Origin: Acidobacteriota bacterium | GTDB taxonomy: Bacteria; Acidobacteriota; Vicinamibacteria; Vicinamibacterales; CAVVIG01 | NCBI GenBank assembly: GCA_003222395.1 | Contig: QHWB01000048.1 | Coordinates: 1-64,000 of the forward strand | Length of the DNA stretch: 64,000 bases | Direction: 5' to 3' | Shown here: positions 1-9,764 of the stretch, piece after piece | Layout of the letters: each line of letters starts with the position of its first letter | How positions within the stretch are numbered: the stretch's first letter is position 1 | Notes under the pieces: model-generated | What the model saw: only the letters and a program-made list of their open reading frames with translations | What the model was told of the DNA's origin: nothing | The model's database searches: none | Made by a program: the position numbers and the translations under genes

Positions 1-1729
1 GCCACAGGCGCGTCGTTCACCGCCGTGACCGTGATACTGACCGTCGCCGCCGCCGAATCAACCGCGCCGTCGTTCGCTTTGAACGTGAAGCTGTCCGCCC
101 CGTTGTAATTGGCCGCCGGCGTATAGGTCACGTTCGGCGCGGTGCCACTCAGCGAACCATGCGATGGACCGCTGACGATGCTGTAGGTCAGCGTGTCGCC
201 TTCGACGTCGCTCGCCGTCAGCACGATGGCCTTCGCCGTATCTTCCGCCGTCGTCACCGACTGCGCATTGGCGACTGGCGCATCGTTCACTGCCGTCACC
301 GTGATGCTGATGGTCGCCGCCGCCGAATCCGCCGTGCCGTCGTTCGCCTTGAACGTGAAGCTGTCCGGCCCGTTGTAGTTGGCCGCCGGCGTGTAGGTCA
401 CGTTCGGCGCCGTGCCGCTCAGCGCGCCATGCGTCGGACCGCTCACGATGCTGTAGGTCAGCGCATCGCCGTCCACATCGCTCGCCGTCAGCGTGATCGC
501 CTTCGCCGTGTCTTCCGCCGTCGTCACCGACTGCGCGTTCGCCACCGGTGCGTCGTTGACGGCGTTGATGGTGATCGCCACCGTCGCGACGTTCGAGTTG
601 AGCGCGCCGTCGTTGGCCTTGTAGGTGAAGCTGTCGCTGCCGTTGTAGTTCGCCGCCGGCATGTAGCTGAAGCTGCCGTTCGCGTTGAGCGTCAGCGACC
701 CGTGCGCCGGAGCGCTCACGAGGACCGCCGTCAGCGCGTCGCCGTCGACGTCGCTGTCATTCGCGAGCACGCCCGCCGCCGCTACACTCAGCGCCGTGTC
801 TTCGTTGGTGCTATACGCGTCGTTCGCGGCGACCGGCGCATCGTTCACCGCCGTCACCGTGATGTTGATGGTCGCTGCCGCCGAATCCACCGTGCCGTCG
901 TTCGCCTTGAACGTGAAGCTGTCCGGCCCGTTGTAGTTGGCCGCCGGCGTATAGGTCACGTTCGGCGCCGCGCCGCTCAGCGAGCCATGCGACGGACCGG
1001 AGACGATGCTGTAGGTCAGCGCATCGCCGTCCACATCGCTCGCCGTCAGCGTGATGGCCTTCGCCGTGTCTTCCGCCGTCGTCGCCGACTGCGCGGTGGC
1101 CACTGGCGCGTCGTTGACCGGCGTCACCGTCAGGCTGACCGCCGCCGCCGCCGAATCCACCGTGCCGTCGTTCGCCTTGAACGTGAAGCTGTCCGGCCCG
1201 TTGTAGTTGGCCGCCGGCGTGTAGGTCACGTTCGGCGCCGCGCCGCTCAGCGCGCCATGCGCCGGACCGCTCACGATGCTGTAGGTCAGCGCATCGCCGT
1301 CCACATCGCTCGCCGTCAGCGTGATCGCCTTCGCCGTGTCTTCCGCCGTCGTCACCGACTGCGCATTCGCCACCGGCGCGTCGTTGACCGCCGTCACCGT
1401 GATGCTCACCGTGGCCACGTTCGAGTTCAGCGCGCCGTCGTTGGCCTTGTAGGTGAAGCTGTCGCCGCCGTTATAGTTCGCCGCCGGCGTGTAGGTGAAG
1501 CTGCCGTTCGCATTCAGCGTCACCGACCCATGCGCCGGACTGCTCACCAGGATCGCCGTCAGCGCGTCGCCGTCGACGTCGCTGTCGTTCGCGAGCACGC
1601 CCGCCGCTGCCACGTTCAACGCCGTGTCTTCGTTGGTGCTATACGCGTCGTTCGCGGCGACCGGCGCATCGTTCACCGCCGTCACCGTGATGCTGATGGT
1701 TGCCGCCGCCGAATCAACCGTCGCGTCGT
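1..1729 (-). CDS. Continuation of the giant repeat protein in a shifted frame (partial)
   Basis: The same repeat modules continue here without a stop, but in a different minus-strand frame from the gene body at 1682-8365. The conserved DSAAAT motif falls in one consistent frame at about 57, 327, 885, 1155 and 1713, and in another frame from about 1856 upward. The reading frame runs off the left edge, so the natural C-terminus is outside the window. This is most simply the distal part of the same gene, separated by the deletion near 1730, and not a separate gene: no start signal or intergenic DNA is visible between the two parts. Confidence 0.75.
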
Positions 1730-4690
1730 GTCGACGTCGCTGGCGGTCAATGTGATCGCCTTGGCCGTGTCTTCCGCCGTCGTCGCTGACTGCGCATTGG
1801 CGACCGGCGCGTCGTTCACCGCCGTCACCGTGATGCTGATGGTTGCCGCCGCCGAATCAACCGTCGCGTCGTTCGCCTTGAACGTGAAGCTATCCGACCC
1901 GTTGTAGTTCGCCGCCGGCGTATAGGTGACGTTCGGCGCCGTGCCGCTCAGCGACCCGTGCGACGGGCCGGAGACGATGCTGTAGGTCAGCGCATCGCCG
2001 TCCACATCGCTCGCCGTCAGCGTGATCGCCTTCGCCGTGTCTTCCGCCGTCGTCACCGACTGCGCGTTCGCCACCGGTGCGTCGTTGACGGCGTTGATGG
2101 CGATCGCCACCGTCGCGACGTTCGAGTTGAGCGCGCCGTCGTTGGCCTTGTAGGTGAAGCTGTCGCTGCCGTTGTAGTTCGCCGCCGGCGTGTAGGTGAA
2201 GCTGCCGTTCGCGTTGAGCGTCACCGAGCCGTGTGCCGGAGCACCCACCAGGACGGCCGTCAGCGCGTCGCCGTCGACGTCGCTGTCGTTCGCGAGCACG
2301 CCCGCCGCCGCTACATTCAGCGCCGTGTCTTCGTTGGTGCTATACGCGTCGTTCGCGGCGACCGGCGCATCGTTCACCGCCGTCACCGTGATGCTCACCG
2401 TCGCCGCCGCCGAATCCACCGTGCCGTCGTTCGCCTTGAACGTGAAGCTGTCGCTGCCGTTGTAGTTGGCTGCCGGCGTGTAAGTCACGTTCGGCGCCGC
2501 GCCGCTCAGCGACCCGTGCGACGGGCCGGAGACGATGCTGTAGGTCAGCGCATCGCCGTCCACATCGCTCGCCGTCAGCGTGATGGCCTTGGCCGTGTCT
2601 TCCGCCGTCGTCACCGACTGCGCATTGGCGACTGGCGCATCGTTCACTGCCGTCACCGTGATGCTGATGGTCGCCGCCGCCGAATCCGCCGTGCCGTCGT
2701 TCGCTTTGAACGTGAAGCTGTCGGGCCCGTTGTAATTGGCCGCCGGCGTATAGGTCACGTTCGGCGCTGCGCCGCTCAGCGACCCGTGCGACGGGCCGGA
2801 GACGATGCTGTAGGTCAGCGCATCGCCGTCGACATCACTCGCCGTCAGCGTGATGGGCTTCGCCGTGTCTTCCGCCGTCGTCACCGACTGCGCGTTCGCC
2901 ACCGGCGCGTCGTTCACCGCCGTCACCGTGATGCTGATGGTCGCCGCCGCCGAATCCGCCGTGCCGTCGTTCGCTTTGAACGTGAAGCTGTCGGGCCCGT
3001 TGTAATTGGCTGCCGGCGTGTAGGTCACGTTCGGCGCCGTCCCGGTCAATGAGCCGTGCGACGGACCGGAGACGATGCTGTAGGTCAGCGCATCGCCGTC
3101 CACATCACTCGCCGTCAGCGTGATGGGCTTCGCCGTGTCCTCCGCCGTCGTCACCGACTGCGCGGTCGCCACCGGCGCGTCGTTCACGGCCGTCACCGAG
3201 ACCGTCACCGCGGCAATGTTCGAGTCGAGGGCGCCGTCGCTCGCCTTGAACGTGAAGCTGTCCGGCCCGTTGTAATTGGCCGACGGCGTATAGATCACGT
3301 TGGGCGCCGCGCCGCTCAGCGAGCCGTGCGCCGGACCGGTCTCGACGCTGTATACCAGCGTGTCGCCGTCCACGTCGCTCGCCGTCAGCGTAATCGCCTG
3401 GGGCGTGTCCTCTGCCGTCGTCACATTCTGCGCGTTCGCGACGGGTGCGTCGTTCACCGGCGCCACGGAGAGATTGACCGTGGCGACATTCGAATCGAGC
3501 AGACCGTCATTGGTCTTGTAAGTGAAGCTATCGGCGCCGTTGTAGTTCGCCGCCGGCGCGTAGCTGAATCCGCCGTCCGCGTTGAGCGTCAGCACGCCGT
3601 GCGAGGGACTGGCGACCACGACCGCGGTCAACGCGTCGCCGTCGACGTCGGTGTCGTTGGCGAGCACGCCCGGCGCCGCGACGCTCAGCGGCGTGTCTTC
3701 GTTCGTCGCGTAGCTGTCGTTGGCCGCCACCGGCGCATCGTTGACGGCCGTGATCGTGATCGTGAACGTCTGCGGCGCGCTCGTGTCGACGCCGCCGTGC
3801 GCGACGCCGCCGTCATCGTGCAACTGCACGGTGACGAGCGCGGTGCCGTTCGAATTCAGCGCCGGCGTGTAGGTCAGCGTGCCGGTGGCGCTGACGGCGG
3901 GCTGCGCTGCGAACAGGGCCGGGCTGCCGTTACCGACGATGAAGTTCAGGGCCTGCCCTGATTCACCCGGTCCGGCGGAAATGCCAGTCGCCCATCCGGT
4001 TACCGTCTGAGATCCGGAATCTTCCGCAACGATCTGGTTCGGACCTTGGGTAAAGCTCGGCGGGTCGTTCACCGCCGTCACGCTGATGAACACCGTCGCG
4101 ATGTTGCTGAAGTTGCCGAGCGCGTCCTGGACTCGATACGTGAACGAATCGGGTCCGAAGGTGTTGGCGGCCGGTGTGTAGGTGAACGACCCGTCGCCGT
4201 TCAGGCTGACCGTGCCATGGCTGGCGTTGGCGACCAGCGCGGCAGTCAGTGCGCCGCCGCCGTTAGACGTGTCGTTCGCCGTCACGCTGGCGCTGCCGGC
4301 GGCGTTGAGCACCGTGTCTTCGTCAACAACGTACGCCGGCGAAGCGCCCGAGCCGTCGTCGACCGCCACCGGCGGCGTGCTTCCGACTGCCATCGACACG
4401 GTGGCGGTCGCCTTCAACAATCCATCGGTGATGGTGTAGGTGAAGGTGTCGGCGCCGCTGAAGCCGGACGCCGGCGTGTAAGTCACCGAGCCGTTGGCGT
4501 TGAGTGTCGCCGAGCCGTGGGCCGCCGACGACACGGAGTCGACTCGCAGCTGCGCGAACGGCGTGTCGGCGTCGCTGTCGTTCGCCTTCAGGCTCGTCGA
4601 GCCGGCCGCCGCGAAGGTATACGGCGTATTGAGTGCCGTCGTTGCGCTGTCGTTGACCGCGATCGGCGCTTGATCGGTGCTGATGATGAT
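1..4690 (-). repeat. Tandem array of cadherin-like (tandem-95 type) coding repeats
   Basis: Read on the minus strand, this stretch encodes back-to-back modules of about 91-97 residues with the recurring words VTAVNDAPVA, EDTA, ASDVDGDAL, YTPAANYNG and DSFTFKAND. Two module types alternate: a shorter type with GPSHGSLSG and a longer type beginning NDAYSTNEDT with GVLANDSDVDGD. Modules at the low-coordinate end are almost identical at DNA level, while those near 3200-4690 are more diverged, so the array has grown or been homogenised at the C-terminal side. Such modules are usually Ca-binding Ig-like folds in large bacterial surface proteins. The array continues past position 1. Confidence 0.93.
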
Positions 4691-7600
4691 GTCTTCGAGC
4701 TGCGGCGTCACGACCGGATCGGACGTCGCGAGGTCGGCGCGGTATTGCACGTATTGCGCGAACGCGCTGAACGCGCCCGGAGCCGGGATCGCCTCGAAGA
4801 TGCTCCACGAACCGTCGGGCGTCGGCGTGTTGCCCGTCCGGACGAAGATCGAGAGACTGGTGCCCGGAGGCGTCGTGCCTGTCCAATAAGCGCTGTGCCA
4901 GTTGACCTGAGAGGCCGCATCGAACACGCGCGAGTAGAACGAGGCCGACGCGGTGTAAGGCGACATCCGAATCCAGTTGACGACGATGTTGCCGGCCATC
5001 GGATTGAAGTCGCTGGCCGCGATCGGGCGCATCGGTCCGGGGATGACCGCACCGTGGAACGCGACCTGCGCGCTGTCAACGAAGTACGTGACGCCCGAGG
5101 CGTTCCAGTCGATGCGGAAGCGGTGCGGCGATCCGAGCCAGGCGACGTCGAGTGGCGTCTCGAACGGAGCGCCGTTGTTGCTGCGCGCGTAGAATGCGCC
5201 ACCGCTGCCCGTCGTGAAAATGGCCCACGGTGGGGCGTCCAAGGTCACGCCCAACCCGGCGTGCTGGTACGGATCGCCCGTGAACGTCGCGACGAACTCG
5301 AGCGAGTGGCCGGGTGCGTAGTTTCCGGTTGTGCAGGCCGGTGTCGCGCCGGCATCGCAGCTGCCGACTTGCGCGCCGTCGACGGTCAGGTTGCCGCCGA
5401 GCACGTTGAACGATCCGCCGGCGTTGATGATGGCGCCGATCCACCCGGTGGGCAGGCTCGATCCGGAAAATTCCGCGCCGGCCGCCGGCGCGAGAATCAC
5501 TTCGCCGTCGGACGTCTCAGAGATGTAGGTCTTGGGGACGCAATTCTGGCCGTTCTGGTCGCACGCCGTCTCCGGCGTGCCTGCCGCGAAGTCGATCGTG
5601 GCGGTATCGTGCAGCGTCGGTCCCGGCACCGTGAAGCTGGGCGCGAGCGTCACCGCGGAGTTGCCCGCCGGATCGACCGACGTGATGCGGAAGAAATACG
5701 TCGAGTTCGGCGTCAGGCCGGTCAACGTGATGGTGTGCTGGGTGACGAACGCCGCGTTTGTGACGCTAATCGTCTGCGCCGGCGGCAACAGCGAATTGAG
5801 CGAGTACTCCACCTTCGAGTCGGCATCCTCGTTCGTTCTCCACGAGATGACGGCGGTCGAGCCGTCGATTGCGGTCGCGTTGATCCGCGAGATCACCGGT
5901 GCGTTCGCATCCGCGACCGATTCGGCGAAGTCGACGTCGACCCAGTAGTTGGTCGCGTGGAACGTGTTCGACGGGAACTGGCTCGCGCCGACCGCGAACA
6001 CGCCGTTCGAGCCGGCAGCGGCATGCAGCGGCGGACGATCGACGCCGGCCGTCGCGAAGTAACCCGTATTGGCCGAGTAGTGGCCGACGTTCGTGTGATA
6101 CGACGCGACGTACGTCGTGTTCGCCGTAATCGGTACCGGCTGGTTGAAGCGGACCGACTGCCATCCGGTCGCGGTTTCGCTGGAGAACTGCGCGCTCGAG
6201 AGCAGCGTGCCGCCGGCCGTCCAAAAGTTGCCGATGTGCGTGCCGTTGTTGGACGAGCCCTTATAGAAGCGTACGCCCGTGATGAAGCCTTCGATCTCGC
6301 TCGTGAACCGTACGCCGATTTCCTGCGGCGTCGAGTCGCCGCTGTCGATCGTTGCCGGCACCGTGATGTCGTGATTCCAGAGGGTCGTGCAGGGGCAGGT
6401 GCTCGGACTGACCGTTACGCCGATCGACGCTGACTCGGCGCCGACGTTGCCGCTGTCGTCAGTCGCGCGGCTCTTGATGGTGGCCAGGCCGGTCGTCTGC
6501 GGCAGCCACTCGTAGGTCCAGCTCGATTGCCCCTTCGCCTCGTGCCACGTCGCGCCGCCGTCAACCGATACTTCGACGCTGGCGACCTTGCCGCCGCCGG
6601 CGTCGGCCGCGGTTCCGGAGATGTTGATCCGAACGCCCTGCTCGACCGTGATGCCGTCGGCGGGCGATGTAATCGTCGCCGTCGGCGCAGCGGTGTCGGC
6701 GGACGCGCTCGCCGCGACCAGACCCGACTGAATCGTGCCCGGCTGTACGCCCATATCGGCGAAGAGGTTCACCGTCGCCTGCCGGATCGCCGGATCGGGA
6801 ATAGAGGTGCCGCGGTCGTGCACGTTGTCGAGTCCCCACGACCACTGCACGGTGCCGGCGCCGAACACGAGCGCCGAGTGCGGGCCCTGCGCATCCACGG
6901 TGTTCTTCCGGTACAACGTGAGCGAATGCGTCGCGGTCCCGGGTGCGACGTGCGCGCCGTAGTCGGTGACCTTTTGTGTCACGTCGACGGTCGTCGACGA
7001 CAGATGGACGAGACCACTCGGCCGCGAGCCGTTGTCGAGGTCCTCGTCCCATTCGTAGCCCAGCGTGTCGGACGTCAAGGTCGCCGTGGTGCCGGGCGTC
7101 ATCGAGGCGAGCGACGTGTTGCGCCAGAAGCGCAGCGCGCCCATTTCTGCGGGAACCTGGATCGCGAAGGTGCAGCAGTTGACCGTCCAGATCGTGCCGG
7201 TCAGGCCGTTCTCTGGACGTCCGCCATCGGACGGCGGGCTGAAGCGCGGGTCGCGCCACGTGCCGGTCCATTCCGGCGACGGGTCGATCTTGGCGTTGTT
7301 GAGCGTTTCCTTGTAGCTGACGAGTGTGCGATACGGCTGCGCGCCGAACTGGCTCGACTCCCAGCGCGTTTTCCAGAACACTTCGTTGCCGCTGAAGAAC
7401 GCCAGGTTGACGCCGCCGTCGCGTGCCGCTTCGACGTTCGCGCGCTGATTGCCCGACCAGTACTCGTCGTGGCCCACCGAGAGATACGCCTTATGCGTCT
7501 TGATCAGCGCGCCCGAGCGATCGGCGTCGACGCCCGTGAAGTAGCTGACGTTGTACCCGTTGGCTTCGAGCCAGCGGACCATCGGGTATTCGGCGTTGAA

Positions 7601-8365
7601 CAGCCAGCTTTGCGGATCGTGGTCGCGCGTATCGAACGGGCGGTTGTAGCTGACCTTCGCGGCGCGCGTGGCGCACGAATACTCGGCGGCGGAGTTCACG
7701 AGCGGACCGTCGCAATAGAGGCTCGCGCCGCCAAAGTGGTTGTACGCCTGCCACGTCGCATCGGACGTCTGGAACAGGACGTCGGATGCGCCCGCATCGT
7801 CGCGAACGATGAAGACGATGTGACTCGCACCCGAGCCGGCGGGCACGAGCCGCGTCAGCTTCGCCAGGTAGATGCCCGACGTCTGGCCCGCCGTCGACCA
7901 CGTCGCCGACGTCGACCAGTTGCCGCAGTCGACGAGGCCCGTCGTCGCCGCTTGGCTGACGTCGCAGTCAGGCTGCGGGAGCGGGCCCGCGAGATCGCTC
8001 GACTGGATTTTGCGCGCTCCGAGGCCACCGTAGTAGCCCAGGCGAAAGATCTCTATCCGAAAACTCGTCGCGTCAGTCTTGATCTTGAACCCGACGGTCT
8101 GCCCCTTGTTGACGCTGATGTCGGCAGCGTATCCCTGGACGGCGCCGTCGTTGCCGGAAGGACCGAGGTCCCAGTCGGAGTTGCCGGGAAGACAATTCTC
8201 CTGAACCACCGCGTTGGCCGTACCGCAGCCGGTCTGCGCGTGCACGGCGATGCGGTTCGGGCCGCGTCCAGCGAGGAACAGCGCGGCGCCGATCGCAACC
8301 GCGGCGACGAGCCGCAGCCTGGAGGACCCGGTGATCTGACGCGTCTTTGTCGTAGTCATCATCAA
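1682..8365 (-). CDS. Giant secreted protein: dimethylformamidase-like head, DUF4082, FnIII, tandem-95 repeats (frameshifted)
   Basis: This frame is 2227 aa as read. A signal peptide lies in residues 1-44 (hydrophobic LRLVAAVAIGAALFLAG). Residues about 45-560 resemble the C-terminal domain of the N,N-dimethylformamidase beta subunit (motifs RPFDTRDHDPQSW, SVGHDEYW, FFSGNEVFWK). An Ig-like module follows at about 565-655, then a DUF4082-like domain at about 660-820 (LWNHDITVPATIDSG), an FnIII-like module at about 827-913, a concanavalin/LamG-like region from about 920, and tandem-95 repeats from about 1228. The frame ends in an out-of-frame tail (DTTRRLIRRR) because about 129 bp of one repeat is replaced by 2 bp near 1730; the repeats resume in another frame to position 1. 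It is probably a cell-surface or secreted adhesin or enzyme. Whether the head hydrolyses amides is not known. Confidence 0.85.
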   Translation of the reverse strand: MMMTTTKTRQITGSSRLRLVAAVAIGAALFLAGRGPNRIAVHAQTGCGTANAVVQENCLPGNSDWDLGPSGNDGAVQGYAADISVNKGQTVGFKIKTDATSFRIEIFRLGYYGGLGARKIQSSDLAGPLPQPDCDVSQAATTGLVDCGNWSTSATWSTAGQTSGIYLAKLTRLVPAGSGASHIVFIVRDDAGASDVLFQTSDATWQAYNHFGGASLYCDGPLVNSAAEYSCATRAAKVSYNRPFDTRDHDPQSWLFNAEYPMVRWLEANGYNVSYFTGVDADRSGALIKTHKAYLSVGHDEYWSGNQRANVEAARDGGVNLAFFSGNEVFWKTRWESSQFGAQPYRTLVSYKETLNNAKIDPSPEWTGTWRDPRFSPPSDGGRPENGLTGTIWTVNCCTFAIQVPAEMGALRFWRNTSLASMTPGTTATLTSDTLGYEWDEDLDNGSRPSGLVHLSSTTVDVTQKVTDYGAHVAPGTATHSLTLYRKNTVDAQGPHSALVFGAGTVQWSWGLDNVHDRGTSIPDPAIRQATVNLFADMGVQPGTIQSGLVAASASADTAAPTATITSPADGITVEQGVRINISGTAADAGGGKVASVEVSVDGGATWHEAKGQSSWTYEWLPQTTGLATIKSRATDDSGNVGAESASIGVTVSPSTCPCTTLWNHDITVPATIDSGDSTPQEIGVRFTSEIEGFITGVRFYKGSSNNGTHIGNFWTAGGTLLSSAQFSSETATGWQSVRFNQPVPITANTTYVASYHTNVGHYSANTGYFATAGVDRPPLHAAAGSNGVFAVGASQFPSNTFHATNYWVDVDFAESVADANAPVISRINATAIDGSTAVISWRTNEDADSKVEYSLNSLLPPAQTISVTNAAFVTQHTITLTGLTPNSTYFFRITSVDPAGNSAVTLAPSFTVPGPTLHDTATIDFAAGTPETACDQNGQNCVPKTYISETSDGEVILAPAAGAEFSGSSLPTGWIGAIINAGGSFNVLGGNLTVDGAQVGSCDAGATPACTTGNYAPGHSLEFVATFTGDPYQHAGLGVTLDAPPWAIFTTGSGGAFYARSNNGAPFETPLDVAWLGSPHRFRIDWNASGVTYFVDSAQVAFHGAVIPGPMRPIAASDFNPMAGNIVVNWIRMSPYTASASFYSRVFDAASQVNWHSAYWTGTTPPGTSLSIFVRTGNTPTPDGSWSIFEAIPAPGAFSAFAQYVQYRADLATSDPVVTPQLEDIIISTDQAPIAVNDSATTALNTPYTFAAAGSTSLKANDSDADTPFAQLRVDSVSSAAHGSATLNANGSVTYTPASGFSGADTFTYTITDGLLKATATVSMAVGSTPPVAVDDGSGASPAYVVDEDTVLNAAGSASVTANDTSNGGGALTAALVANASHGTVSLNGDGSFTYTPAANTFGPDSFTYRVQDALGNFSNIATVFISVTAVNDPPSFTQGPNQIVAEDSGSQTVTGWATGISAGPGESGQALNFIVGNGSPALFAAQPAVSATGTLTYTPALNSNGTALVTVQLHDDGGVAHGGVDTSAPQTFTITITAVNDAPVAANDSYATNEDTPLSVAAPGVLANDTDVDGDALTAVVVASPSHGVLTLNADGGFSYAPAANYNGADSFTYKTNDGLLDSNVATVNLSVAPVNDAPVANAQNVTTAEDTPQAITLTASDVDGDTLVYSVETGPAHGSLSGAAPNVIYTPSANYNGPDSFTFKASDGALDSNIAAVTVSVTAVNDAPVATAQSVTTAEDTAKPITLTASDVDGDALTYSIVSGPSHGSLTGTAPNVTYTPAANYNGPDSFTFKANDGTADSAAATISITVTAVNDAPVANAQSVTTAEDTAKPITLTASDVDGDALTYSIVSGPSHGSLSGAAPNVTYTPAANYNGPDSFTFKANDGTADSAAATISITVTAVNDAPVANAQSVTTAEDTAKAITLTASDVDGDALTYSIVSGPSHGSLSGAAPNVTYTPAANYNGSDSFTFKANDGTVDSAAATVSITVTAVNDAPVAANDAYSTNEDTALNVAAAGVLANDSDVDGDALTAVLVGAPAHGSVTLNANGSFTYTPAANYNGSDSFTYKANDGALNSNVATVAIAINAVNDAPVANAQSVTTAEDTAKAITLTASDVDGDALTYSIVSGPSHGSLSGTAPNVTYTPAANYNGSDSFTFKANDATVDSAAATISITVTAVNDAPVANAQSATTAEDTAKAITLTASDVDTTRRLIRRRQPSASR

Positions 8366-8463
8366 CTACCGAAAAAAAACTGTTCACGATCGCGCGAGGC
8401 GAAATGCCGTCAGCGCGTAACCTCAGCTCTCGAGTGCGGATGGTAGTAAGCGAAGTTGAGGTT

Positions 8464-8507
8464 GAGAATGAATCGAAGGTCCGGCGACTACTCGGACCTA
8501 GGTCCCA
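8464..8507 (-). promoter_or_regulatory. Operator-like element, copy A, upstream of the giant gene
   Basis: On the minus strand this reads a perfect palindrome GGACCTAGGTCC (8494-8505), a 9-bp spacer, CCGGACCTTCG, two bases, then TCATTCTC. The same arrangement occurs at 9765-9804 upstream of the sigma-54 activator. The palindrome centre lies about 134 bp upstream of the giant gene's start. The dyad form is compatible with a dimeric regulator, possibly the NarL/LuxR-type regulator encoded at 9851-10564, but that link is inference. Confidence 0.55.
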
Positions 8508-8516
8508 CCCGATCGA

Positions 8517-9716
8517 TCAGCGGCGGCCGGTACCGGTCGCGCGCATGTCGTCGGACGCTGGCAGCTGGCGATCGAGCACCGACGATGTCGGATCGATGAG
8601 CGCGCCGCCGGAGAACTCGTCATCTTGCGGTGCGCGCCGCCGCAGCTCCGCGGAGCGGAAGCGCGCGAACGGCACGTGGCATTCGTGCTTTCGGAGAAAA
8701 TTCAGGAACCGCTTGTAGTCGTTCGGCCGCATGTTCAGGAGCTCGACGAGCATCTTGTAGCTGCCCGCCGTTTCGTGCAGGCCACGCCGAATGATGAAGC
8801 GCAGATCGTCGCGCGTGAGATCGCGCGTCATGAACGCCGGATACACCGCCGACCAGAACGATTCGCGGTTCTTCACCATGCGATCGAAGATTTCTTCGAC
8901 CGGCGCGCGCTCGGCCGGCGCGGCGACGGCCTCCGCGGCCCTCGGCCGTCCGGCGATCTCCGGCGGCAGATCGGCGAGCGAGATCCTCGAGTTCTGCGCG
9001 CGCACGATCAGCCGTTCGGCGACGTTCTTCAGCTGCCGGATATTCCCGGGCCATTCGAACGCGACGAGCGCGGCGATGACGTCTGGCGCGACGGTCGGTT
9101 CCGCAATGCCGCGCGCGCTGGCGTAGCCGCGAAGGAAATGCTCGAACAGCAACGAGACGTCGTCGGGTCGCGCGCGCAGGGATGGAACGCGGATGTCGAT
9201 GACGTTCAGGCGGTAGTACAAATCCGCGCGGAAAATCTTGTCGGCGACCAGCTGCTCGGGGTCACGATTGGTGGCGGCGAGCACGCGCACGTCGATACGC
9301 GACTGCGCGCGATCGGAGCCAACGCGCTGAATCTCCCCCGTTTCGAGGAATCGCAGCAGCAGCGCCTGCATGCGCGCGCTCATCTCGCACACTTCGTCGA
9401 GGAACACCGTGCCCTTGTGCGCCGTCTCGAACAGGCCCGGACGATCGCGATAGGCGCCGGTGAAGCTGCCTCGCACGTGGCCGAAGAGCTCCGCCTCGAG
9501 CAGCGAATCTGGCACGCTGACGCAGTTGATCGCCACGAACGGCATGTGGCTGCGCGCGCTCAGTTGATGGATTACGCGCGCGGCGATGTCCTTCCCGACG
9601 CCGCTCTCCCCCGTCAGGAGCACCTTGGCGTCAGATCGCGCGGCGCACTCGAGTTCCGCGCGGATTTTCTTGACCGCCGCGCTGACTCCGATGATGTTGT
9701 CGGCCGGATGATTCAC
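8517..9716 (-). CDS. Sigma-54-dependent AAA+ transcription activator lacking a receiver domain
   Basis: The 399-aa protein begins directly with the AAA+ core. Visible motifs are Walker A GESGVGKD (about 36-43), the sigma-54 contact loop as GSFTGA (about 83-88, instead of the usual GAFTGA), Walker B GTVFLDEV (about 102-109), and the sensor region VLAATNRD. There is no N-terminal REC, GAF or PAS domain, so activity must be controlled by partner proteins or expression level. The C-terminus has no standard Fis-type helix-turn-helix; residues about 290-350 (LVELLNMRPNDYKRFLNFLR) form a helical region that may be a variant DNA-binding domain. The start is GTG at 9716 with GGAGG upstream. The likely job is activating sigma-54 promoters, perhaps for surface or pilus functions. 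Confidence 0.9.
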   Translation of the reverse strand: MNHPADNIIGVSAAVKKIRAELECAARSDAKVLLTGESGVGKDIAARVIHQLSARSHMPFVAINCVSVPDSLLEAELFGHVRGSFTGAYRDRPGLFETAHKGTVFLDEVCEMSARMQALLLRFLETGEIQRVGSDRAQSRIDVRVLAATNRDPEQLVADKIFRADLYYRLNVIDIRVPSLRARPDDVSLLFEHFLRGYASARGIAEPTVAPDVIAALVAFEWPGNIRQLKNVAERLIVRAQNSRISLADLPPEIAGRPRAAEAVAAPAERAPVEEIFDRMVKNRESFWSAVYPAFMTRDLTRDDLRFIIRRGLHETAGSYKMLVELLNMRPNDYKRFLNFLRKHECHVPFARFRSAELRRRAPQDDEFSGGALIDPTSSVLDRQLPASDDMRATGTGRR

Positions 9717-9764
9717 ACGCCTCCGATGCTGAGGCGCGGAGAATAACAGCCGCTGGTGGTCGGG

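Noticed and set aside
159-1907. Long Arg/His-rich open frames on the plus strand opposite the repeat array (also 1958-3052, 3056-3961, 4046-6433, 6527-8446)
   Set aside because: They are antisense shadows of the high-GC repeat gene: no ribosome sites, biased RRR/VVR composition and repetition that mirrors the minus-strand modules.
1-4690. Possible CRISPR-like array
   Set aside because: Units are about 270-290 bp, coding, without short repeats and unique spacers, and no cas genes are present.
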